From: Gammaproteobacteria bacterium RIFCSPLOWO2_02_FULL_56_15
GTDB taxonomy: Bacteria > Pseudomonadota > Gammaproteobacteria > Eutrophobiales > Eutrophobiaceae
Assembly (NCBI GenBank): GCA_001801825.1
Contig: MGYR01000112.1
Coordinates: forward strand, 1,207 to 14,116
DNA: 12,910 nt
Direction: 5' to 3'
Shown here: piece by piece, positions 7,924 to 12,910 of the stretch
Numbering within the stretch: position 1 is the stretch's first letter
How the letters are laid out: each line of letters opens with the position of its first letter
Notes under the pieces: generated by a model
Told to the model about the DNA's origin: nothing
The model's database searches: none
What the model saw: the letters and a program-made list of their open reading frames with translations, nothing else
Position numbers and translations under genes: made by a program

Positions 7924-9039
7924 TCAATGGTCTTGCCGGGAATAGGAACGACCCTTCCAGAATGAACCTGTGCCCCACCAGTGTCTGCAGGCGGAATTCC
8001 AGGTCATCAGGAGATAGAGCAGACCGGTCACCGGCAGGGTCAGAGCCCAGCACGGGTTCAGGCGGTAGTAGGTGAGTGTGGGAATATAACACAAGCACAT
8101 CAACAGCAGGCAGGCAACGGATACTGTGAGGGCCTTACCCGTAAGCAAGCTTGCCACCGGTAGTACAAATGCCGCCAGCATCATCAGGGTGCATAAGAGC
8201 AGCAGCAATACCGAATAATGTAATTGAGTGAAAGCGGTTCTGCTGACCATTTCCACAATCGTGTACAAGGTTTCATAACGACGCTGACTCAGGGCGGAGC
8301 GGGTGAGCCCTATCCAGGTTCGATACCCATGGTTCTTGAAACGTCGCGCCAAAGCACAGTCATCAATCAATGCCTTTCTGAGAGAATCGAAGCCACCCAC
8401 GGACAACAGGGCTTCCCGCCGGACCAGGATGCATCCCCCGGCGGCGGCGGCGATCCGCTGCGAGTCGGAATTGGAGAGGGAGAAAGGATAGAGCAGTTTG
8501 AAAAAAAAGATGAAGGCCGGCATCAACAGCCTTTCCCACACATTTTCCATTCGCAGAAAGGCCATCAGGGAGACAAGCTGGTAGGGGCCGGATGACATCC
8601 TGTCCAGGAGTGAGGCGATGGTTCCAGGTAAAAGCTCGATGTCAGCGTCGAGGAGCAGCAGGTATTCGGTCCCGGCGCGCTCGCTGCCCTGCTGCAGGGC
8701 CCATAACTTGCCACTCCACCCGGGCGGCAGATCTTCTCCGGGGAAGATACCGAGGGAAGCGTTGCCCGAGCGTTTGGCAAGCTCTGCCGTCCCATCGGAA
8801 GACTGGTCATCGATCAGGATGATCCTGAGCCCGGGTCCTTGCCGGGTGAGGGCGGCCAGAGTGGACTCAATCACTCGGGCCTCATTCCTGGCGGGGATCA
8901 ATACGGTGATTTGGGAAAGGTCCCGATGGGTATCGTTTCCCGATTCAAGATGTTCCCGGGTACTCCATGGCCGCCAGGGCAAGAACAGGATGCAGAGCCA
9001 GATCAGGAACCCCGGCAACGCGAGCCAAAAGGGGTCCAT
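7924..9039 (-). CDS. hpnB: Hopanoid-associated glycosyltransferase HpnB
   Basis: This is a family 2 glycosyltransferase of the hopene-associated HpnB group, 371 residues, expected in the inner membrane. The order is: an N-terminal membrane segment (about 4-22); a GT-A catalytic domain with the TVLIPARNEA start, the nucleotide-binding D77-D78 in IDDQSSDGT and the metal-binding D131-A-D133; a likely catalytic acidic pair D226-D227; a Q252-R-R-Y region resembling the QxxRW motif; and then membrane segments at about 276-299, 303-327 and 334-347. The WKGRSY tail is typical of the family. The start is the ATG at 9039, whose A is shared with the hpnH stop (TGATG). No ribosome-binding site is obvious, so translation is probably coupled to hpnH. 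A TTG three nt upstream is less likely. HpnB is known from hopanoid gene clusters, but its sugar donor and exact acceptor are not evident from the sequence. Confidence 0.92.
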   Translation of the reverse strand: MDPFWLALPGFLIWLCILFLPWRPWSTREHLESGNDTHRDLSQITVLIPARNEARVIESTLAALTRQGPGLRIILIDDQSSDGTAELAKRSGNASLGIFPGEDLPPGWSGKLWALQQGSERAGTEYLLLLDADIELLPGTIASLLDRMSSGPYQLVSLMAFLRMENVWERLLMPAFIFFFKLLYPFSLSNSDSQRIAAAAGGCILVRREALLSVGGFDSLRKALIDDCALARRFKNHGYRTWIGLTRSALSQRRYETLYTIVEMVSRTAFTQLHYSVLLLLLCTLMMLAAFVLPVASLLTGKALTVSVACLLLMCLCYIPTLTYYRLNPCWALTLPVTGLLYLLMTWNSACRHWWGTGSFWKGRSYSRQDH

Positions 9040-10172
9040 CAAGCCACTTGCTTGGTTTTGTGCACCTCTGTGTTCACCAGCTTGATCGAGGTCAATTTTC
9101 TGGGGCGGGGCACCAGGCTTTCATCGTAAAGTACAGGCAACTCAGGAGCCATGGGGCCGTCAATCCGGGGGCCGAACAAGGCGACTTTCAGCGCCTGCAG
9201 GGGTTGGCTGAAGGTCGCATTTACGGCGGTGGGTTCGTACCCACAGTGCACCATGCAGTTGGCGCATTTGGGGTTTCTCCCGGTGCCGTACTTGTCCCAT
9301 TCGGTGGTAGCCAGCATTTCCTTGAAGGTGGGAGCGTAGCCCTCGCCCACCAGCAGGTAGCAGGGTTTCTGCCAGCCGAAGATATTACGGGTCGGATTCC
9401 CCCAGGGGGTGCATTCAAAGGTCTGGTTGCCCGCGAGGAAATCGAGATAGAGCGAAGACTGGTTGAAACGCCATTTTCTGCCGCGGCCAATCCGGAACAG
9501 GTTGCGGAACAGTTGCTTGCCCTCCAGGCGCTGGAGAAAGACATCCTGTTTGGGCGCGCGTTCATAGCTGTAGCCCGGAGAGATGGTGACCCCCTCGACC
9601 CCCAGCGCCATGGCGGTATCCATGAATTCGGCTACCTCCTCCGCAGATTCCCCCTGGAACAAGGTACAGTTCACCGTCACCCGGAAGCCGTGTGCTCGAG
9701 CCTGCTGGATCGCCTTGATGCATTTGTCATAGATGCCGCTCCTGCCCACGGAGGTGTCGTGACGATTGCGGTTGCCGTCCAGATGAATGGAGAAGGTCAG
9801 ATAGGGGGAAGGGGAATACTGATCCATCCGGCGCATCAGCAGGATGGCGTTTGTACATAGATATACGAACTTCTTTTTCTGGATGAAACCCCGAACGATC
9901 TGCGGCATCTCCTGATGCACCAGCGGTTCACCGCCGGCAATGGACACGATGGGCGCGCCGCACTCGTCGATTGCCTGCATGCAATCCTCATAGCTCAATC
10001 GCTGGTCCAGGATCTCGTCGGGATAATCGATCTTGCCGCAGCCATTACAGGCCAGGTTGCACCGGAATAAAGGCTCCAGCATCAGGACCAGAGGATAGCG
10101 TTGTTCCCTGCGGAGCTTTTTTCCGAGTATGTATTTCCCTACCTGATATTGTTGCAGTAACGGAACAGACAT
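9039..10172 (-). CDS. hpnH: Radical SAM adenosylhopane synthase HpnH
   Basis: HpnH is a radical SAM enzyme that adds the 5'-deoxyadenosyl radical to diploptene, giving adenosylhopane, the first C35 hopanoid. The 377-residue protein has the iron-sulfur motif C38-x3-C42-x2-C45, the SAM-contacting GGEP at 80-83, and a C-terminal region with further cysteines (CANCMVHCGYEP) typical of the HpnH C-terminal domain. C105, in YLCTNA, appears to correspond to the Cys106 reported for the Zymomonas enzyme as the residue that reduces the radical intermediate; this is an alignment from memory. The ATG at 10172 has GGGGG seven nt upstream, an unusually good site for this window. The gene heads the hpnH-hpnB-hpnM-mlaA unit and is divergent from dxs. 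Length and motifs are complete, with no sign of damage. Confidence 0.96.
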   Translation of the reverse strand: MSVPLLQQYQVGKYILGKKLRREQRYPLVLMLEPLFRCNLACNGCGKIDYPDEILDQRLSYEDCMQAIDECGAPIVSIAGGEPLVHQEMPQIVRGFIQKKKFVYLCTNAILLMRRMDQYSPSPYLTFSIHLDGNRNRHDTSVGRSGIYDKCIKAIQQARAHGFRVTVNCTLFQGESAEEVAEFMDTAMALGVEGVTISPGYSYERAPKQDVFLQRLEGKQLFRNLFRIGRGRKWRFNQSSLYLDFLAGNQTFECTPWGNPTRNIFGWQKPCYLLVGEGYAPTFKEMLATTEWDKYGTGRNPKCANCMVHCGYEPTAVNATFSQPLQALKVALFGPRIDGPMAPELPVLYDESLVPRPRKLTSIKLVNTEVHKTKQVA

Positions 10173-10211
10173 TATAATGCCCCCATGTATCCAATACGTT
10201 ATAAAACCTAC

Positions 10212-10251
10212 AATTTACAAGGCCTCTAAATGAAAAAACACCCTGTAAATT
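10212..10251. repeat. 8-bp inverted repeat between hpnH and dxs
   Basis: AATTTACA at 10212-10219 is the exact reverse complement of TGTAAATT at 10244-10251. The arm centres are about three helical turns apart (32 bp), which would suit a dimeric or paired repressor. It could also arise by chance in AT-rich DNA. Confidence 0.45.
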
Positions 10252-10272
10252 AATTAGATAAGTTATCATAAT
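10243..10272 (+). promoter_or_regulatory. Candidate sigma-70 promoter for dxs
   Basis: CTGTAA (10243-10248) and CATAAT (10267-10272) are 18 bp apart, resembling -35 and -10 boxes facing dxs. The -10 box matches five of six consensus bases and the -35 box is poorer. The -35 box overlaps the right arm of the inverted repeat (10244-10251), so a protein bound there could block it. The implied leader of about 120 nt is long but reasonable. Confidence 0.3.
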
Positions 10273-10400
10273 AGAAAAAATAAAATCTTTCCTGTTTTTT
10301 TCCAGTGTACGGGGGGAAGCGGCGTGGGCAAGCAAAACAACGGTTTCTTGCATGTGGGGACGGGCAAATCCATACTGCCGGTTAGATGTCTGGGTAAACC

Positions 10401-12293
10401 ATGAAGAATATAATCGAAACACCGCTGCTGGATACGATCGATTCACCGGTGGATCTGCGTCGGTTGCCAGTTCACAGCCTGGAAACCCTGGCCCGGGAAT
10501 TGCGTGCCTTCCTGCTACACTGGGCCAGCCAGAACAGCGGCCATTTCGCCGCCAGTCTGGGCGCGGTGGAACTCACGATTGCGCTGCATTACATCTATAA
10601 CACACCCGAAGACCGCCTGATTTGGGATGTTGGCCATCAGGCCTACGTCCACAAGATCCTGACCGGAAGGCGGGATAGGTTGCACAGCATCCGCAAGACG
10701 GGTGGTTTGGCTCCTTTCCCCAAACGGGAGGAAAGCGAGTACGATGCCTTTGGTGTCGGGCACTCCAGCACCTCGATCAGTGTCGCGCTTGGCATGGCGA
10801 TTGCGAATCAAAGAATGGGGGGTAACCGCAAGGCCGTGGCGATCATCGGTGATGGGGGCATGACCGCGGGTATGGCCTTCGAGGCATTGAATCACGCCGG
10901 CGATCTGGGAACTGACTTGCTGGTGGTGCTGAATGACAACGAAATGGCCATCTCGCCCAATGTGGGCGCGATCTCCAGCCGCTTCGCGCAACTGTTGTCC
11001 GGCAAGCTCTATACCCGAGCGAGACAGAAGGGGAAGGAGGTACTGTCCAATCTTCCACCGGCGCTGGAACTGGCCAAGCGCGCGGAAGAGCATATCAAGG
11101 GATTAATCATTCCCGGCACCTTGTTCGAGGAATTCGGTTTCAATTATATCGGACCGATCGACGGTCATGACCTCGGTAATCTGATTGAAACCATGCGCAA
11201 CGTCCATAACCTGAGAGGCCCACAATTGCTGCATGTGCTGACCAGGAAAGGCAAGGGCTACGGGCCGGCCGAGGATGACCCGGTTAAGTATCATGCCGTG
11301 ACCCCCTTCGACCCCTCGAAAGGGATGGTGCCTTCGCAAAAGCCGGTCAAACCCACCTACAGCAAGATATTCGGGGACTGGATCTGCGACATGGCCGCGA
11401 TCGATTCCCGGCTGGTCGCCATCACCCCGGCCATGCGCGAGGGTTCCGGGCTGGTGCGTTTTCATCACGAATACCCCGATCGCTATTTCGATGTGGGCAT
11501 AGCCGAACAGCACAGCGTGACCGTCGCGGCGGGCATGGCCTGCGACGGCCTCAAACCGGTGGTCGCCATCTATTCGACCTTTCTCCAGCGCGCCTACGAC
11601 CAGGTGATCCATGACGTGGTTTGCCAGAACATGCCGGTCCTGTTCGCGATCGACCGCGCGGGCGTGGTCGGGGAGGACGGGCCGACCCACAACGGCATCT
11701 ATGATCTCAGTTTCCTTCGCTGCCTGCCTAATATCGTGGTGATGGCGCCCGCGGATGAGAATGAATGCCGGCAGATGCTCTATACCGGATTCATGCTGAA
11801 CCAACCGGTGGCGGTGCGCTACCCGCGGGGCATCGGGCCGGGTGTCGAGGTGCAACAGGAAATGACCGCTTTACCCATCGGCCGGGCGGAATTGAGGCGG
11901 AAGGGGCGGCGCATCGCCATCCTGTCCTTCGGATCCATGCTGGCCACGGCCCTGGAGGCTGGTGAGCAACTGGACGCGACCGTGGTGAACATGCGCTTCG
12001 TCAAACCACTGGATATCGAGCTTATCCTGCGGTTGGCGCTAGATCATGATCTGCTGGTCACGACGGAAGAGAATTCCGTCCATGGCGGCGCTGGCAGTTC
12101 GGTGAACGAGGTGCTCATGGCAGCCGGGATACCCCGGATCGTGCTCAATCACGGCCTGCCGGATGTCCTTTTGAAACACGGCTCCCGGGAAGACCTGCTC
12201 AAGGACGCCGGCTTGACCCCGGAGGGGCTGGTGGAATTCATCCGGCAGCATGAAACCCGTGCCAACCGCGTACCTCAGTTGAAGATGGTCTGA
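10401..12293 (+). CDS. dxs: 1-deoxy-D-xylulose-5-phosphate synthase
   Basis: Dxs condenses pyruvate with glyceraldehyde 3-phosphate, using thiamine diphosphate, to give DXP. This is the entry and usual control step of the MEP isoprenoid pathway, which feeds squalene and hopanoid synthesis. The 630-residue protein (E. coli 620) has the transketolase order: an N-terminal cofactor domain with H48, the GHQAY loop (78-82), and the GDG...N thiamine motif G150-D151-G152 to N180; a central domain with E369 (in IAEQHS), which activates the cofactor, and H430 (in GEDGPTHNG); and a C-terminal domain. All of these residues are present, so the enzyme should be active. The ATG at 10401 has GGG six nt upstream. 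Its place beside hpnH, transcribed divergently, suggests joint control of precursor supply and hopanoid modification. It may be the only copy or a second, hopanoid-linked copy; this window cannot tell. Confidence 0.97.
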   Translation: MKNIIETPLLDTIDSPVDLRRLPVHSLETLARELRAFLLHWASQNSGHFAASLGAVELTIALHYIYNTPEDRLIWDVGHQAYVHKILTGRRDRLHSIRKTGGLAPFPKREESEYDAFGVGHSSTSISVALGMAIANQRMGGNRKAVAIIGDGGMTAGMAFEALNHAGDLGTDLLVVLNDNEMAISPNVGAISSRFAQLLSGKLYTRARQKGKEVLSNLPPALELAKRAEEHIKGLIIPGTLFEEFGFNYIGPIDGHDLGNLIETMRNVHNLRGPQLLHVLTRKGKGYGPAEDDPVKYHAVTPFDPSKGMVPSQKPVKPTYSKIFGDWICDMAAIDSRLVAITPAMREGSGLVRFHHEYPDRYFDVGIAEQHSVTVAAGMACDGLKPVVAIYSTFLQRAYDQVIHDVVCQNMPVLFAIDRAGVVGEDGPTHNGIYDLSFLRCLPNIVVMAPADENECRQMLYTGFMLNQPVAVRYPRGIGPGVEVQQEMTALPIGRAELRRKGRRIAILSFGSMLATALEAGEQLDATVVNMRFVKPLDIELILRLALDHDLLVTTEENSVHGGAGSSVNEVLMAAGIPRIVLNHGLPDVLLKHGSREDLLKDAGLTPEGLVEFIRQHETRANRVPQLKMV

Positions 12294-12301
12294 AAAGTAC
12301 G
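12294..12301 (+). other. Short gap after dxs, no intrinsic terminator seen
   Basis: The dxs stop is followed within about 10 nt by the first palindromic repeat. The repeat hairpin has no T-run after it, so it is not a standard intrinsic terminator, although repeats of this kind can mark or stabilise 3' ends. Confidence 0.3.
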
Positions 12302-12306
12302 GTAGG

Positions 12307-12329
12307 GTGGGCACGTTGTCAGTGCCCAC
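12307..12329. repeat. GTGGGCAC hairpin, copy 1
   Basis: A perfect 8-bp stem, GTGGGCAC with GTGCCCAC, encloses the 7-nt loop GTTGTCA. It is preceded by GTAGG and followed by GCGGATT, which are shared with copy 3. It lies 13 bp after the dxs stop. Confidence 0.85.
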
Positions 12330-12363
12330 GCGGATTCGACGTCGGAAAAAAGCATGCGTGGTA

Positions 12364-12393
12364 GCCTGGATGAAGCGCAGCGGAATCCGGGGT
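12364..12393 (+). repeat. CCTGGAT/ATCCGGG palindrome, copy 1
   Basis: CCTGGAT (12365-12371) can pair with ATCCGGG (12385-12391), including one G-T pair, around a loop of GAAGCGCAGCGGA type. This is the best-preserved member of this family here. Confidence 0.7.
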
Positions 12394-12404
12394 TCAAGTA
12401 AAGG

Positions 12405-12427
12405 GTGGGCACGTCTATTGTGCCCAC
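12405..12427. repeat. GTGGGCAC hairpin, copy 2
   Basis: It has the same 8-bp stem as copy 1 but a different 7-nt loop, GTCTATT. The right flank CGCGGATT is kept. Changed loop bases with an unchanged stem suggest that the paired structure is what is preserved. Confidence 0.85.
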
Positions 12428-12515
12428 GCGGATTGCTGCAACACCTGCACAACCTCTCAGCTATATCGTCAATATGTTTCGCCCGCAACGCGAGTGCGCC
12501 GGTATTGGACGTTAA

Positions 12516-12540
12516 CCTGGATTCCGTTTCACTCCATCCA
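12516..12540 (-). repeat. Inverted, diverged copy of the second palindrome
   Basis: Read on the plus strand this matches the reverse complement of the element at 12364-12393 at about 20 of 25 positions by eye. It keeps a 5-bp stem, TGGAT with ATCCA. It lies in inverted orientation between hairpin copies 2 and 3. Confidence 0.5.
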
Positions 12541-12562
12541 TACGCCTGTTCAGTAAAGTAGG

Positions 12563-12585
12563 GTGGGCACGTTGTCAGTGCCCAC
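12563..12585. repeat. GTGGGCAC hairpin, copy 3
   Basis: Stem and loop are identical to copy 1 (GTTGTCA loop), with the same GTAGG left flank and CGCGGATT right flank. The copy starts the second composite unit. Confidence 0.85.
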
Positions 12586-12620
12586 GCGGATTGTGATGTC
12601 GGAAAAAAGCAAGCGTGGAA

Positions 12621-12649
12621 GCCTGGATGCAGCTAAGCGGAGTCCATGG
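12621..12649 (+). repeat. CCTGGAT palindrome, copy 3 (decayed)
   Basis: GCCTGGATG begins as in copy 1, but the right arm reads GTCCATGG, so pairing is imperfect. The equivalent place in the unit and the shared upstream block make the relationship clear. Confidence 0.55.
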
Positions 12650-12651
12650 TT

Positions 12652-12810
12652 CATCTCCGTGAAATCCATTCACCAGGTCACTATAGTCAGCCTGAGAGGT
12701 TGAGTAAAGCCGCACTACTAACCAAAACAGGGTATATACATAACCATTTGTAACTACTACTATTCTTTCGAATAATTCGTAGTGCTATACAATAGTGCGG
12801 CATCCGCAGT
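12652..12810 (+). promoter_or_regulatory. AT-rich leader with promoter-like and palindromic sequences
   Basis: TTGTAA (12748-12753) and AATAAT (12771-12776) are exactly 17 bp apart, a fair sigma-70 promoter facing right. The -10 box lies inside the 11-bp palindrome CGAATAATTCG (12769-12779). A 9-bp inverted repeat, GCCGCACTA (12709-12717) and TAGTGCGGC (12793-12801), brackets this promoter. A small hairpin, TGCGG-CAT-CCGCA (12796-12808), follows it. Together these suggest a regulated promoter; no regulator can be named. Confidence 0.4.
12709..12801. repeat. 9-bp inverted repeat bracketing a promoter
   Basis: GCCGCACTA at 12709-12717 is the exact reverse complement of TAGTGCGGC at 12793-12801, with 75 bp between the arms. 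A second TAGTGC lies at 12780-12785 in direct orientation to the right arm. The promoter-like boxes lie between the arms. Confidence 0.5.
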
Positions 12811-12870
12811 ATGGATATTGAAAACAGCAAAGGCGCACCATTGACTATTGAGGACAAGATCGATATATGA
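12811..12870 (+). CDS. Possible 19-codon leader ORF
   Basis: An ATG at 12811 opens a 19-codon frame (starting Met-Asp-Ile-Glu-Asn) that ends in TGA at 12868-12870. The stop overlaps the ATG of the next frame as ATGA, a common form of translational coupling. There is no ribosome-binding site before it, and a hairpin sits just upstream, so translation is doubtful. The peptide has no feature I recognise. Confidence 0.25.
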   Translation: MDIENSKGAPLTIEDKIDI

Positions 12871-12910
12871 AGGATAACAGACTGAAAAAGGGGGAGAAAA
12901 CTACTGTTCC
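12867..12910 (+). CDS. Start of a possible rightward gene, cut by the window edge
   Basis: The ATG at 12867 opens a frame reading MKDNRLKKGEKTTV that is still open at the window end. The basic start gives no family clue. An in-frame TGA at 12849-12851 rules out a longer N-terminus. GAGG lies 13 nt upstream, farther than ideal, so coupling to the 19-codon ORF would help explain initiation. Function unknown. Confidence 0.35.
   Translation, partial: MKDNRLKKGEKTTV

Larger units (their letters stand above)
10173..10400. promoter_or_regulatory. Divergent hpnH/dxs control region
   Basis: This 228-bp gap must hold the start signals for both directions. Its hpnH-proximal half (about 10185-10300) is strongly AT-rich, unlike the genes around it. 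It contains a perfect 8-bp inverted repeat, AATTTACA (10212-10219) and TGTAAATT (10244-10251), with 24 bp between the arms. The dxs-proximal part is GC-richer; GCAAG (about 10329-10333) could pair with CTTGC about 14 nt later, giving a small leader hairpin of uncertain meaning. I found no convincing sigma-70 pair facing hpnH. Confidence 0.5.
12302..12651. repeat. Mosaic of two palindromic repeat families downstream of dxs
   Basis: The region holds three copies of a hairpin with stem GTGGGCAC/GTGCCCAC and three copies of a second element that resembles CCTGGAT...ATCCGGG. The first composite unit (about 12302-12393) and the last (about 12558-12651) align along their length: hairpin, CGCGGATT, a shared GTCGGAAAAAAGCA block, GCGTGG, then CCTGGATG. 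They are offset by 256 bp. The layout recalls REP/BIME-type extragenic palindromes. No protein frame in it looks real and no transposase is nearby. Confidence 0.85.

Noticed and set aside
7844..8098. Open extension of the MlaC/HpnM frame to 304 residues
   Set aside because: The extension overlaps the end of hpnB in another frame and lacks family similarity. A good ribosome-binding site and a signal peptide fit the start at 7843.
8967..9860. 297-codon rightward frame opposite hpnH and hpnB
   Set aside because: It is antisense to two well-supported genes, and its composition is that of a shadow frame.
11103..11855. 250-codon leftward frame opposite dxs
   Set aside because: It is a histidine- and aspartate-rich shadow of a complete dxs gene with all catalytic motifs.
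12307..12329. First repeat hairpin as the dxs terminator
   Set aside because: The stem is strong but is followed by GCGGATT, not a T-run, and the same hairpin recurs twice downstream away from any stop codon.
12039..12561. Frames on both strands across the dxs end and the repeats (149 and 84 codons)
   Set aside because: They run through palindromic repeats or antisense to dxs and show no recognisable protein features.
12302..12651. CRISPR array
   Set aside because: There are only three hairpins, spacing is irregular (98 and 158 bp), the intervening DNA is itself repeated, and there are no cas genes.

Overview
The window looks like chromosomal DNA of a hopanoid-producing gammaproteobacterium with moderate GC content. 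This rests on gene content: an RNase G - YhdP pair as in enterobacteria and pseudomonads, a NudJ-type Nudix hydrolase, Mla-type lipid transport proteins, and two hopanoid genes (hpnH, hpnB) beside dxs. No phage genes, transposases, rRNA, tRNA or CRISPR arrays were seen.

Layout. Positions 1-10172 are read leftwards (minus strand). The order of transcription is hpnH (radical SAM adenosylhopane synthase), hpnB (membrane glycosyltransferase, start overlapping the hpnH stop), an MlaC/HpnM periplasmic lipid-binding protein, and mlaA/vacJ (outer-membrane lipoprotein). A 262-bp gap follows, then rng (RNase G), yhdP (giant AsmA-like lipid transport protein) and nudJ. Spacings of 13 and 17 bp suggest that the last three are one operon. 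An AT-rich divergent intergenic region (10173-10400) separates hpnH from dxs, which runs rightwards (10401-12293). The last 617 bp hold a mosaic of two small palindromic repeat families (12302-12651). After it comes a promoter-like leader with inverted repeats, a possible 19-codon ORF and the first codons of a possible rightward gene cut by the window edge.

How the genes fit together. Dxs makes the first intermediate of the MEP pathway, which supplies the C5 units for squalene and hopene. HpnH adds a 5'-deoxyadenosyl unit to diploptene. HpnB belongs to a hopanoid-associated glycosyltransferase family. MlaC/HpnM, MlaA and YhdP all belong to families that move lipids between the inner and outer membranes. 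About 10 of the 12.9 kb therefore concern making or placing envelope lipids. The squalene-hopene cyclase, the other hpn genes and the Mla inner-membrane ABC transporter are not in this window.

No gene here is of an unknown class. The less ordinary points are the pairing of hopanoid tailoring with MlaC and MlaA, the repeat mosaic after dxs, the structured leader at the right edge, and an apparent 28-residue insertion in RNase G.
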